DNA from: Akkermansiaceae bacterium
GTDB taxonomy: Bacteria > Verrucomicrobiota > Verrucomicrobiia > Verrucomicrobiales > Akkermansiaceae
Direction of reading: 5' to 3'
Length of the DNA stretch: 64,000 nucleotides
Assembly: GCA_019634595.1 (NCBI GenBank)
Contig: JAHCBC010000002.1
Location: forward strand, 62,001 to 126,000
The translations under genes were made by a program, and so were the position numbers. Positions 52,647-61,120 of the stretch are shown here, piece after piece. Position 1 is the stretch's first letter; every line of letters begins with the position of its first letter. The notes below the pieces were generated by a model, which was not told the DNA's origin, did no database searches, and was given only the letters and a program-made list of their open reading frames with translations.

Positions 52647-53519
52647 GTGTCCGAGCTTACCGGTGCCATCATCCTGCCCCTCATCGGCGCGGCGCTGCAT
52701 CCTTTCCTGGGGGTGTTCATCCAGCGTTGCTCGCGGGGCGGGCTGGGGCTGACGCTGATCGTCGCGGTTTCCAACCTCATCACCGCCGCCATCTTCGCCA
52801 CCTACCTGAAGCCGCAGGGCGGATGGGCGCTCCATGGAAAGGACTGGCTGGCGGTGCTGAACGGCATCCTCTTCTTCATGGGCCAGTGGTTTTCCGCCCG
52901 TTCCCTGAAGGGCGGCGACCTGGCCGTCCACTCCTCCGCGATGGGGGTGAAGCTGATCATCGTGGCGGCGCTGGCGACCGCCGTGGGCCTGGAAACCTCC
53001 CGCCCGTTCCTGATCCCCGCGGCGGTCATGGCGTGCGTCTCCGTCTATATGGTGGCGGGCGGCACACTGGCGGGCTGGCGGGAACACGGTTCCACCGTGG
53101 GCTTCACGCTGCTGGCGTGCGTCTTTTTCGGCATCAATGACTTCATGACCGGCTGGCAGGCCCACCACATCGGCGGACCGCGGTGGCTGGTCATCCTTTT
53201 CGCCACGGGCGGGGCGCTGTCGCTGGGGCTGCTGTCGTTCCGCATCCCGCAGGTGAAGGCGCTGGCCCACAGCGGGAACGTGAAGTGGTTCCTGGTCGCG
53301 GCGGGGGCCACGCTCGGGGTGCAGGCGCTCATCGTGAACATCGCCTTCAGCGAGTTCCGCCAGCCGACGCTCAGCAACGTGGCCTACAGCACCCGCGGGG
53401 TGATGGCCGTCATTTTCCTGTGGTGCCTGGGCCAGCGGAAGACCGGCGGCCTGTTCGCCAAGCAGATCGCGGGGGCCGTGCTGATGGTCATCGCGCTGGT
53501 GCTGGCCCTGCAAAAATAA
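52647..53519 (+). CDS. EamA/DMT-superfamily transporter
   Basis: From a GTG at 52647 there are 290 residues and about ten hydrophobic segments: two five-helix EamA-like halves. Typical stretches are GAIILPLIGAALHPFLGVFI, AVLNGILFFMGQWFSARSLK and YSTRGVMAVIFLWCLGQRKT. Substrate unknown (drug/metabolite transporter). The frame runs much further upstream without homologous content, so the start is uncertain. It begins 58 bp after the PEP-CTERM gene. Confidence 0.82.
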   Translation: MSELTGAIILPLIGAALHPFLGVFIQRCSRGGLGLTLIVAVSNLITAAIFATYLKPQGGWALHGKDWLAVLNGILFFMGQWFSARSLKGGDLAVHSSAMGVKLIIVAALATAVGLETSRPFLIPAAVMACVSVYMVAGGTLAGWREHGSTVGFTLLACVFFGINDFMTGWQAHHIGGPRWLVILFATGGALSLGLLSFRIPQVKALAHSGNVKWFLVAAGATLGVQALIVNIAFSEFRQPTLSNVAYSTRGVMAVIFLWCLGQRKTGGLFAKQIAGAVLMVIALVLALQK

Positions 53520-53584
53520 CTTTCCGGCGGCCACGCTTGCTTTGCGGTGGATGAGGTGCGAGGAAGTTGCAGGTATTCAAACGG

Positions 53585-54796
53585 ATGATTGATTCCACGA
53601 AACCGCAGCGTGCCGTTCCGGAGCGCTACCTGTTGCTGTTGCTCGCGTGCGTGCAGTTCACGCACATCATGGATTTCATGGTGATCATGCCGCTGGGGCC
53701 GCAGCTCATGCGGGAGCTGCACATTTCCCCGGCGGAGTTCGGCAACATCATCTCCGCCTTCGCCATCACGGCGGGCATCGTCGGGCTGGCGGTGGCCCCT
53801 TTCACCGACCGGTTCGACCGCCGGCACACGCTGCTGTTCTGCTATGCGGGCTTCACGCTGGGGACGCTGGCGTGCGGGTTCTCCCAGACGCCGCAGATGC
53901 TGATGCTTTCGCGCGCCGTCTGCGGGGCCTTCGGTGGCGTCAGCAGCGCCACCATCATGGCCATCGTCGCGGATGTGGTGCCAGCGGAACGCCGGGCGCG
54001 CGGGATGGGCATCATCATGACCGCCTTTTCCGCAGCGGCGGCGCTGGGCGTGCCGCTGGGGCTGAAGATGGCGCAGCTCTGGAAATGGGAGGCTCCTTTC
54101 CTGGTCATCGCCGGGCTGGCCGCCGTGGTGTGGGTGATGCTGTTCCGCATCCTGCCGCCGGTGCGCGGCCACCTCCAGGCCAGCCGCAGCGCGAAGCCGG
54201 GCCATGATTTCCTGCTGCTGATCCGCGACAGGAACGCATGGATGGGCCTGGTGCTGATGATGGCCGCCGTCGCCGGGCATTTCATGATCATCCCCTACCT
54301 GTCGCCCTACCTGGTCGGAAATGTGGGTCTGGCGGAAAAGAACCTGTTCCTGGTCTATCTGGTGGGCGGCGTGGTGACCATCTTCACCGGCCCGCTGGTG
54401 GGGAAACTGGCGGACCAACATGGACGGTACAAGGTGTTCATCGTGATGGTGGTGTTCGCCTGCGCCATCATCTTCCACCTCACCACCTCCGGGCCGCTGC
54501 CGCTGTGGCATGTGCTGCTGAACGCGGCGATCTTCTTCATCTTCGCCAGCGGACGCTTCGTCCCGGCGCAGGCGGTCATTTCGCTGGCGGTGCCGTCTTC
54601 CCGCCGCGGAGCCTACATGAGCCTGGTCTCCTGCACGCGGGATCTGGCGTCCGGGGTGACCGCCGCCATCGGCGGCCTGATCGTGACCACCGGTGCGGGC
54701 GGGCAGCTCCTGCACTTCAACCGGCTGGGCTTGATCGCCATCGGCATGAGCCTTTTCAGCCTGGTGATCTTCCGGTTGGTCCGCTCCGCGGAATGA
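53585..54796 (+). CDS. MFS transporter (12-TM, sugar-efflux/DHA1-like)
   Basis: 403 residues from ATG 53585 (MIDSTKPQRAVPERYL); a TTG at 53567 is an alternative start. Motif A-like FTDRFDRRHTLLF lies between TM2 and TM3, and the opening YLLLLLACVQFTHIMDFMVI with MPLGPQLMREL fits the DHA1 group. GAFGGVSSATIMAIVADVVP is the TM4-TM5 region. Substrate unknown; export of a sugar or drug is plausible. Confidence 0.9.
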   Translation: MIDSTKPQRAVPERYLLLLLACVQFTHIMDFMVIMPLGPQLMRELHISPAEFGNIISAFAITAGIVGLAVAPFTDRFDRRHTLLFCYAGFTLGTLACGFSQTPQMLMLSRAVCGAFGGVSSATIMAIVADVVPAERRARGMGIIMTAFSAAAALGVPLGLKMAQLWKWEAPFLVIAGLAAVVWVMLFRILPPVRGHLQASRSAKPGHDFLLLIRDRNAWMGLVLMMAAVAGHFMIIPYLSPYLVGNVGLAEKNLFLVYLVGGVVTIFTGPLVGKLADQHGRYKVFIVMVVFACAIIFHLTTSGPLPLWHVLLNAAIFFIFASGRFVPAQAVISLAVPSSRRGAYMSLVSCTRDLASGVTAAIGGLIVTTGAGGQLLHFNRLGLIAIGMSLFSLVIFRLVRSAE

Positions 54797-54835
54797 CCCG
54801 TTTGCGCATCCGCCGATCACGGCGAAACTCCCGCC

Positions 54836-55324
54836 ATGAATCCAGCTCCCATCGACCCCCGTACCACCATCGGCCACGTCCACCTGAAGGTCTCCGACAT
54901 CGAGCGGTCGCTCGCCTTCTACTGCGGCGTCCTGGGCTTCCGGGTCACCCAGCAGTATGGGAAAGGCGCGGCCTTCATCGCGGCGGGCGGCTACCACCAC
55001 CACATCGGCCTCAACACATGGCAGAGCCTGAACGGCCAGCCGCCGCCTCCGCATGCCACCGGCCTGTTCCACCTGGCCATCCTCTACCCGGACCGGCCGT
55101 CGCTGGCGGATGCCCTGCGCCGGTTGGCCGAGGCCGGTATCACCATCGACGGAGCCAGCGACCACGGGGTGAGCGAGGCCATCTACCTCCGCGATCCGGA
55201 TGAAAACGGCGTCGAGCTTTACCGCGACCGCCCACAGGAGGAATGGCCGTTCACCCCGGAAGGCGAACTGGCGATGGACACGAGGCCGCTCGATCTGGCG
55301 GCATTGCTGGCGGAGGCACCCTGA
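54836..55324 (+). CDS. VOC-family (CatE-like) dioxygenase/glyoxalase
   Basis: 162 residues in the vicinal-oxygen-chelate fold with paired beta-alpha-beta units. Metal ligands would be His16 (HVHLKVSDIERS), His79 (LFHLAILYP) and Glu127 (NGVELYRDRP). The AFYCGVLGFRVTQQYG and DPDENGVELY patterns match catechol-2,3-dioxygenase-like CatE proteins. The substrate is unknown. Confidence 0.87.
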   Translation: MNPAPIDPRTTIGHVHLKVSDIERSLAFYCGVLGFRVTQQYGKGAAFIAAGGYHHHIGLNTWQSLNGQPPPPHATGLFHLAILYPDRPSLADALRRLAEAGITIDGASDHGVSEAIYLRDPDENGVELYRDRPQEEWPFTPEGELAMDTRPLDLAALLAEAP

Positions 55325-55508
55325 TGGGTCGTGCGAAATGCACAGGATGATATTTGCAATACGTCAAAAAATCGCATTTTATGGTCAGGAACCAGGAACT
55401 CCGGAATGGCTCATCCCTGATAATGATGATGTTACAACTAGTGGCATTCCATCTGCGAAAGGGAGAGGAACATCTCCGGCCCGCCGGTAGTCCAATCGAG
55501 AAACCATC

Positions 55509-56006
55509 ATGAAAACCTCCAGAATCATCCTCTCCGTCATCACGCTGGGAGCAGCCGGACTGCTCACCTCCTGCGTTGATCCCTACTACACCGGCGGGAC
55601 CACCACGACCACCACCGTCACCCAATACCGCCCGGGCTACATGGTTGATACCCTGCCCGGTGGCTACCGGACCGAGGTGATCGGCGGCGTGAGCTACTAC
55701 CGTCACAACGACGTCTATTACCGTCCGCAGGGCCGCCGCTACGTGGTGGTGGATCGTCCGGGCGGCTATAACCGTGGACCGGGCCGCTACGATCACCGCG
55801 ACCGTTATGACCACCGTGACCGCTACGACCGCGGGCCGGGCCGCTATGATCCCCGGGGTCCACGCGGTGGCCATACCACCGTGATCCGCACCCTTCCCAG
55901 CGGCGCCCGCGTGGTCACCCACCGGGGCCAGCGCTACTACGAGTCCCGCGGCACCTACTACCGCCCCGCCAGCGGTGGCTACATCATCGTCGGCAGCCCG
56001 TTCTGA
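55509..56006 (+). CDS. Tyr/Arg/Gly-rich lipoprotein (DUF6515-like)
   Basis: 165 residues. Signal peptide MKTSRIILSVITLGAAGLLT ends at SC, a lipobox (LLTSC). The mature part has GGVSYYRHNDVYYRPQGRRY and RYYESRGTYYRPASGGYIIV, two repeats of the Y-Y-x-x-x-x-x-YYRP unit seen in DUF6515 proteins. Between them (about 92-115) is a tandem YDHRDR/YDxGPGR array. Function unknown. A strong terminator follows. Confidence 0.78.
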   Translation: MKTSRIILSVITLGAAGLLTSCVDPYYTGGTTTTTTVTQYRPGYMVDTLPGGYRTEVIGGVSYYRHNDVYYRPQGRRYVVVDRPGGYNRGPGRYDHRDRYDHRDRYDRGPGRYDPRGPRGGHTTVIRTLPSGARVVTHRGQRYYESRGTYYRPASGGYIIVGSPF

Positions 56007-56030
56007 ACCGACCTCCCGACGATCCGGCAA

Positions 56031-56066
56031 AGCGGCCCATCACCCCGATGGGCCGCTCCCTTTTAT
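56031..56066 (+). terminator. Rho-independent terminator after the lipoprotein
   Basis: Stem AGCGGCCCAT (56031-56040) pairs perfectly with ATGGGCCGCT (56048-56057), followed by CCCTTTTATT. Confidence 0.88.
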
Positions 56067-56111
56067 TCCTGAAACATCCATCCGCGCTACGCGTAACTCT
56101 CCGTCCAATCC

Positions 56112-56759
56112 ATGAAACTCACGCTCCTCAGCACCTCCCTCGCCACCCTCCTGCTCGCAGGTTCCTCTTTCGCGGCGGAAGCCGTGTCCATCTTCGACGG
56201 CAAGACCCTCGACGGCTGGAAGCAGAACAACGGCACCGCCAAGTATGAGGTCGTCGATGGCACCATCGTCGGCACCACCGCGGAAGGCAGCCCGAATTCC
56301 TTCCTCTCCACCGAAAAGCACTACGGAGACTTCGAACTGGAGTTCGAGGTGAAGGTGGATGACAAGCTCAACTCCGGCGTGATGCTCCGCTCCCAGACGA
56401 AGGACGGGAAGCCGGACGGACGGGTGAACGGCCCGCAGGTCGAGATCGAGGCCAGCGGCGAGAAAGGCGCGGAAGCCGGTTACATCTACGGCGAGGCCAT
56501 CGGCGGCTGGATGACCCCGAAGGAAAAGCTGGTCCCGCACAAGAAGTTCAAGGACGGCGAGTGGAACCACTACAAGATCATCGCCAAAGGCCCGCGCATC
56601 CAGGTCTGGATCAACGGCGAGGCCGTCGAGGACCTCACGGACGAGAAGGTCTTCGCCAGCCACCCGAAAGGCTTCATCAGCCTCCAGGTCCACGGCATCA
56701 AGAAAGGCACCGGCCCTTACAAGGTGGCGTTCAGGAAGATCACGATCAAGGAGCTGTGA
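56112..56759 (+). CDS. DUF1080 (3-keto-disaccharide hydrolase family) protein
   Basis: 215 residues, signal peptide MKLTLLSTSLATLLLAGSSFA-A. A single concanavalin-like domain: VSIFDGKTLDGWKQNNGTAK, FELEFEVKVDDKLNSGVMLR, GWMTPKEKLVPHKKFKDGEW and WINGEAVEDLTDEK. Family members hydrolyse or bind 3-keto-glycosides made by Gfo/Idh enzymes. It ends 4 bp before the repeat shared with 1158-1288 and faces the convergent epimerase gene. Confidence 0.92.
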   Translation: MKLTLLSTSLATLLLAGSSFAAEAVSIFDGKTLDGWKQNNGTAKYEVVDGTIVGTTAEGSPNSFLSTEKHYGDFELEFEVKVDDKLNSGVMLRSQTKDGKPDGRVNGPQVEIEASGEKGAEAGYIYGEAIGGWMTPKEKLVPHKKFKDGEWNHYKIIAKGPRIQVWINGEAVEDLTDEKVFASHPKGFISLQVHGIKKGTGPYKVAFRKITIKEL

Positions 56760-56763
56760 ATGG

Positions 56764-56867
56764 GTAAGGAGGGAGGACACTCTTGTCCTCCGGCGGCATT
56801 GGCGAAATAAGTGCCTTTGCTTCGTTTCCCGTTGCAGCCGGAGGACAGGAGTGTCCTCCCTCCTTAC
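56764..56867. repeat. Paired palindromic repeat between convergent genes (family A, copy 2)
   Basis: Arms TAAGGAGGGAGGACACTC (left) and GAGTGTCCTCCCTCCTTA (right) are inverted, and each contains GAGGACA-ctcttg-TGTCCTC-like hairpin symmetry. The interior, read in reverse complement, carries CCGGCTGCAAC, CAAAGGCAC and GCCAATGCCGCCG, the same order as at 1158-1288. Again it fills the gap of two convergent genes. Confidence 0.82.
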
Positions 56868-56882
56868 TGGCTCCTTACCGGC

Positions 56883-57758
56883 TCAGAGCGTCTTCAGATA
56901 CGCGATGCTCTGCTTGATGCTGGCGAGGGCGTCCGGGGACTGGTCCTGCTCGACGTGGCAGTGCTTGATGCCGGCCTTTTCCGCCGCCACCAGGATCGGC
57001 TCGGTCTTGATGATGCCGTTGCCGAGTTCCTTGAAGGCATCCTTCGGCACGCTGCCGAATTCCGGGGTCTTGATGCCTTCCTTGAGGTCCTTGAGGTGAA
57101 GCTGCTCCACCCGGCCCGCGAGCCTGGCGATGAGGTCGGTCGGCTCGATGCCGCCGAGTTTCACCCAGAAGAGATCCAGCTCGAACTTCATGTCCTTGGA
57201 GAACTCCTCGGTGAAGATGTCGAAGCCGCTCTTTCCGCCTTCCAACGGCTGGAACTCGAAACTATGGTTGTGGTAGCAGAGCTGGATGCCCGCTTCCTTG
57301 GCCTTGGCGGCCGCCTTGTTGAGGTTGCCCGCCACGCGCTTGTAGTCGTCCAGCGTCTTGCGGTCACCGTCGTGGAGGTAGGGGACGACGAGATGGCTCA
57401 GGCCGAGGCCTTTGGCCTTTTCCACGATCTTCAGGAAGTCGGAGAAGCTGTCGTCCTTCGGCTTGGTGGCGGATTCCCATTGGAAGTGGGTGGAGTTGAT
57501 CTTCAGGCCGACATCCTGTGAGCCCTTGATGAGCGCGTCGGCGTCCGGGAAGCCGAACGGCTCGACCTGCTTGTAGCCCGCATCGGCGACGGCCTTCAGC
57601 GTGGCGGCGGTGTCCGCCTTCAACTCATTGCGGAGGGTGTAGAGCTGGATGCCGATGTTATCCCGATAGACCGCGCCACCTTCCAGCGCGAAGAGTCTCT
57701 GGGTCTGCAGGGCGAGGGTGGCGGCAAGGCCGGTGTAGAGGAAGTTGCGGCGGTTCAT
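56883..57758 (-). CDS. Sugar phosphate isomerase/epimerase (TIM-barrel), exported
   Basis: 291 residues from ATG 57758 (MNRRNFLYTGLAATLALQTQ), with a Tat-like RR-N-F signal. The AP-endonuclease-2/xylose-isomerase-like barrel includes IGIQLYTLRNELKADTAATL, QVEPFGFPDADALI, LCYHNHSFEFQPLEGG and ELDLFWVKLGGIEP; the metal residues are Glu in QVEPF, His in NHSFEF and Asp in ELDLFWV. The family often pairs with Gfo/Idh and DUF1080 proteins. It is convergent with the DUF1080 gene. Confidence 0.88.
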   Translation of the reverse strand: MNRRNFLYTGLAATLALQTQRLFALEGGAVYRDNIGIQLYTLRNELKADTAATLKAVADAGYKQVEPFGFPDADALIKGSQDVGLKINSTHFQWESATKPKDDSFSDFLKIVEKAKGLGLSHLVVPYLHDGDRKTLDDYKRVAGNLNKAAAKAKEAGIQLCYHNHSFEFQPLEGGKSGFDIFTEEFSKDMKFELDLFWVKLGGIEPTDLIARLAGRVEQLHLKDLKEGIKTPEFGSVPKDAFKELGNGIIKTEPILVAAEKAGIKHCHVEQDQSPDALASIKQSIAYLKTL

Positions 57759-57802
57759 CGGGGAAACGATGCGCCCGTCACCCACCCCGCGCAAGCGATC
57801 TG

Positions 57803-57838
57803 CAAAGAAAAGCGCGGGGACCGTCCGGCCCCCGCGCT
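57803..57838 (-). terminator. Terminator downstream of the fasciclin gene
   Basis: Minus-strand reading: AGCGCGGGG stem with CCCCGCGCT and then TTTTCTTT. It lies 28 bp past the fasciclin stop and 45 bp before the epimerase start. Confidence 0.85.
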
Positions 57839-57865
57839 GTCTCCGGTCATGCGTGACCGTCCGGA

Positions 57866-58441
57866 TCAGTCGTCATGGTCAAGCCCGGCGAAGCCGTCGA
57901 GCGTCTTCGGCACGAGAACCTTGTCGATCGCGTGGAAGACGCCGTTGGTGGCGACCACATCGGTGCTGACCACCTTGGAGTCATCCAGCTCGATCTTCTT
58001 GCCACCGTCATCGACGTCGACCTTCACCTTGTCGCCGCTGAGGGTCTTCACATCACCATCCTTGAGGCTGGAGGAGAGGAACTGTCCGGGGATGACGTGA
58101 TAGGTCACCAGCGTGCGGAGCTTTTCCTTGTTCTCCGGCAGCAGAAGCTTGTCGAGCGCGCCGGAAGGCAGCTTGCCGAAGGCTTCGTCCGTGGCACCGA
58201 AGACGGTGAACGGGCCGCTGCCGCTGAGGGTTTCCTCAAGTTCGGCTGCCTTCACCAGCTTGGCGAGGATGGAGAAAGTCACGCCGTCATGGATGACGGA
58301 GGCAACACTGCCGGGAGCAGGGATTTTTTCCTCCGTGGCGGCTTTCTTGTCAGCTTTGTCCTCGTTCTGGGCGAAGGCCGCAGGAGTGACAGCGGACAGC
58401 GCGAGGACGAGCATCATTTTTGGGATCGTGTGCGTTTTCAT
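57866..58441 (-). CDS. Fasciclin (FAS1)-domain secreted protein
   Basis: 191 residues. Signal peptide MKTHTIPKMMLVLALSAVTP-AAFA. A Lys/Glu-rich linker (about 25-45), then one FAS1 domain (about 50-185): FSILAKLVKAAELEETLSGS, GPFTVFGATDEAFGKLP (H1 box), LRTLVTYHVIPGQFLSS and VVATNGVFHAIDKVLVP (H2 box). FAS1 proteins mediate adhesion. Its own terminator follows. Confidence 0.9.
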   Translation of the reverse strand: MKTHTIPKMMLVLALSAVTPAAFAQNEDKADKKAATEEKIPAPGSVASVIHDGVTFSILAKLVKAAELEETLSGSGPFTVFGATDEAFGKLPSGALDKLLLPENKEKLRTLVTYHVIPGQFLSSSLKDGDVKTLSGDKVKVDVDDGGKKIELDDSKVVSTDVVATNGVFHAIDKVLVPKTLDGFAGLDHDD

Positions 58442-58677
58442 CGGTTGTGAGATGGGTGGTTGCAGGGTCCGCCGTGTGGGGCGTCCCTGTCCTTTTCCAT
58501 CGCACTGTCCGTGCCAGCGGCCTCCCCGCCGACCTAACCCGTTGATTTTCCAATGCCGGCCATGGATACCAAATGGAACGCGCTGCCACTCGGCCGGTGC
58601 AGATCCGCCCGGGATGGTGCAGGATGCCCGCAGTTGGGGCCGGGGAAAGACGGCGACCGGTGATCGCCGCCACGCGG

Positions 58678-59481
58678 CTATTGCAGCTCGATACGGTCGC
58701 AGAGCTTCATGCGGGTGGCCTCACCCGCTTCCGGGATGTCCTGCATCTTCTCCGTCCAGTGGACGCGGATCTTCCTGCCTTTGGCGGCGTCCCCATCCTT
58801 GAGGAGCTGCTCCAGAGGGGCGTCCGGTTTCAGGACGAAATAGGTCTCGATGCTGCCGTCCACCTGCTTGAGGTCCAGGTGGAGGTAGTCGCCCTGCTCC
58901 GTTCCGGCGAAGATCCCGTCGGAATAGCCCGCGCCGAAGACCGTCCCGGCCGGAGCCTTCGCCCCGTCCGCCTCACCCATCACTCCGGCATAGGCGGTGG
59001 AGCCCTCGATCCGCTCGATCAGATCGTCCGACATGGCCGTCAGCGCGGCCTCCATATCCGTGAAGTTCTTCTCCCCTTTCGCCACCGGCTTCTTGTCCGG
59101 GCCGATGTAGAGGACGAGGGCGCCATCGGTGAAATCGAACTTCTCCTCCACCAGCGACGCCGGTTTCCCGTCCTTCGCCTCATCCGCGAGGGTGGCGTGG
59201 GCGTATTTCAGCTCCCCCTCCGCATTGTAGTAGAAGTCCCTGGTCAGCACCCCGCCGTCGCCCTTCTGGCTGGCCTTGATGCGGCGCAGGACACCTTCGG
59301 AAAGCCAGGCCTTCACCTGGAACTCATCGCCGTCCTTCGGTTCATAGATGTGTTCGAGCGACTTGTATCCTCCGAGGTCGCGGTTCACCTCCGCCAGCAC
59401 CTTGGCGGAGTCCCCTTCCTGTGCGGGGACTATGGCGAGGAGACCCAGGAACATTCCGGCGACGGCGGCTGGCAGCTTCAT
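58678..59481 (-). CDS. Secreted protein of unknown function
   Basis: 267 residues from ATG 59481 (MKLPAAVAGMFLGLLAIVPA, signal peptide). The mature part has YNAEGELKYAHATLADEAKD and FYYNAEG-like beta segments, with repeated polar Asp/Glu/Lys patches, but no domain I recognise. A distant glycan-binding or LolA-like fold is possible. The repeat hairpin at 59492-59540 lies directly upstream, between this start and the fusion-enzyme stop. Confidence 0.65.
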   Translation of the reverse strand: MKLPAAVAGMFLGLLAIVPAQEGDSAKVLAEVNRDLGGYKSLEHIYEPKDGDEFQVKAWLSEGVLRRIKASQKGDGGVLTRDFYYNAEGELKYAHATLADEAKDGKPASLVEEKFDFTDGALVLYIGPDKKPVAKGEKNFTDMEAALTAMSDDLIERIEGSTAYAGVMGEADGAKAPAGTVFGAGYSDGIFAGTEQGDYLHLDLKQVDGSIETYFVLKPDAPLEQLLKDGDAAKGRKIRVHWTEKMQDIPEAGEATRMKLCDRIELQ

Positions 59482-59491
59482 ACCAGCAACC

Positions 59492-59540
59492 CTAAGGAGG
59501 GTGGACATTGCGGGCAAGCCGCTATGTCCTCCCTCCTTAC
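59492..59540. repeat. Short family-A hairpin (copy 3)
   Basis: TAAGGAGGGtGGACAT (59492-59507) pairs with ATGTCCtCCCTCCTTA (59524-59539) with one mismatch, enclosing about 16 bases (TGCGGGCAAGCCGCT). It is a single-hairpin derivative of the elements at 1158 and 56764 and stands between tandem minus-strand genes. Confidence 0.78.
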
Positions 59541-59547
59541 ACCCTCC

Positions 59548-61113
59548 TCACTTCGCCACCGTATGCTCGACTTCCGGCAGGGGCGGCAGCGGGCGCTGCG
59601 GCAGCCAGCCGAGTTCCTGGAAGAAGCGGCTGGAGTGGATGAGGTAGCTCTGGAAATGGGGATCGGTCTTCCGCCGCTCGAACAACTTGTGCTCCTTGCC
59701 CGCGTAGGTGAGCAGCTCCACGGAGACGCCGGCTTTTTTCATGCGCCCGAGAAAGGCGGTGTTGCTGGCGGGAGGTGAGACGGGGTCCAGCTTGCCGACG
59801 AGGATGAGGGTCTTCGGAAAGGTGGCGTCCGCCATGGTGGCGGGGGAGAATTTCAGCGGATCCATGCCCGCTTTTTTGCAACTCCCGATGCCGCCGCCCC
59901 AGCCCCCGCTGAGGTCGAAGGCCGGATAGAGCAGGACCAGCGCGTCCGCCTTCGGCGAAACCTTGAGGTCGTCCTTCGGGTCATCGTAGCCGGGGATGGT
60001 GTTCAGGGCCGCGGCGAGGTGTCCGCCCGCGGAGCCACCACCGGCTGCGATGCGCTGCGGGTCCATGCCGAACTCCGCCGCGTGGGCGCGGAAGAAACGC
60101 ATGGCGGACTTCGCATCGGCCAGGCACTCGCCCGGGGACTTCGCCACGGAGTATTTGCCTTTCTTGCCCTGGCCCAGCAGGCGGTAGCGGATGGTCGCGC
60201 AGACCATGCCCTGACGGGAAAGGTGGAGGCTTTCGAAGGCATGGACGGACGGCTCCCCGCCGACCCAACCGCCGCCGTGGATGAACAGGACGCCGGGGCG
60301 GAGTTTGCCATCGGCTGCGGGTTTATCCGGCAGAAAGACGTGCATCTCCAGGTCGAGGCCATCGACGGTTTTGTAGGTGAGCACCTTGCTCGCCTTCGCC
60401 AGAGCCTCCTGCGGGGTTTCCGGCAGCGCGTCGATCGCCGCGGGGATCGGCACGGTGGTGGCCCCGGCGGCGGGTGCCTTCGCCAGCAGCGGTTGCAGGG
60501 CGTCGAAGAATTTCGCGCCCATCTTCTCCGCTCCGGAGGCGCTGGGGTGGACCATGTCCTGGATGGTGTCCGTCTTCCAGTCGAAGCCGGTTTCCTGGTC
60601 AACTACGGTGACCTTGAGCTTCTCAGCGAGCTTCGCGATCTCCTTGTTCAGCTCCGGGATGTATTCGTACTTCGGCAGCTTGCCGCTGGGGATGACCTTG
60701 GCCAGCAGGATGATCACCTGCGGGTTGTCCTTGCGGGCGAGCGTGATCATTTCCTCCGCCGTGCGGATGATGCCGGGGATGGGCTTTTCCTCCACGGTGT
60801 GGTTGTGGCCGGAGTGGATGATGACGACGTCCGCCGGGTGCGCGGCGTGGAATTTCCCGTACTCCACGGCGACCTGCTCGATGCTCTTGCCGCCGTAGCC
60901 GCCATGGGCCAGCCCGGCCTTGTCCTTTTTCGGGCCGACGAAGACGACGGGGATGCCCGCCTTGTCCAGCTTCTCCGCCAGCACATGCCGGTACACCTTG
61001 AAGGTGCTGCCGCCCTCCGTGATGGAGTCGCCGAGGCAGAGGATGCGGGGCTGGGAAAACGCCTGCGAAGCGAAGGTGGCGACGACAAGGACAAGGAGGC
61101 GGATCGATCTCAT
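59548..61113 (-). CDS. SGNH-hydrolase fused to alpha/beta-hydrolase esterase
   Basis: 521 residues from ATG 61113 (MRSIRLLVLVVATFASQAFS, signal peptide). Part 1 (about 21-215) is an SGNH/GDSL lipase-esterase: LCLGDSITEGG (Ser30), IIHSGHNHT, and QDMVHPSA giving Asp186 and His189. Part 2 (about 245-521) is a BD-FAE/Aes-type carboxylesterase: FIHGGGW oxyanion (279-283), GGGSAGGHLA (Ser361), Asp443 and His475 in AGKEHKLF. Two acyl-esterase units in one exported chain suggest removal of several acetyl or acyl groups from a polysaccharide. It follows the FAD enzyme by 7 bp. Confidence 0.87.
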   Translation of the reverse strand: MRSIRLLVLVVATFASQAFSQPRILCLGDSITEGGSTFKVYRHVLAEKLDKAGIPVVFVGPKKDKAGLAHGGYGGKSIEQVAVEYGKFHAAHPADVVIIHSGHNHTVEEKPIPGIIRTAEEMITLARKDNPQVIILLAKVIPSGKLPKYEYIPELNKEIAKLAEKLKVTVVDQETGFDWKTDTIQDMVHPSASGAEKMGAKFFDALQPLLAKAPAAGATTVPIPAAIDALPETPQEALAKASKVLTYKTVDGLDLEMHVFLPDKPAADGKLRPGVLFIHGGGWVGGEPSVHAFESLHLSRQGMVCATIRYRLLGQGKKGKYSVAKSPGECLADAKSAMRFFRAHAAEFGMDPQRIAAGGGSAGGHLAAALNTIPGYDDPKDDLKVSPKADALVLLYPAFDLSGGWGGGIGSCKKAGMDPLKFSPATMADATFPKTLILVGKLDPVSPPASNTAFLGRMKKAGVSVELLTYAGKEHKLFERRKTDPHFQSYLIHSSRFFQELGWLPQRPLPPLPEVEHTVAK

Positions 61114-61120
61114 GGAAAAG

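Noticed and set aside
55325..55508. AT-richer 184-bp gap before the Tyr-rich lipoprotein, checked for a small gene or RNA
   Set aside because: No start with a protein-like frame and no stable hairpin; it is most likely a promoter region, but no -35/-10 pair is convincing.
55785..55835. Short tandem repeats coding YDHRDR in the lipoprotein
   Set aside because: They are in frame within a coding sequence and vary at synonymous sites, so they are a protein repeat and not a DNA element such as CRISPR or a phase-variable tract.
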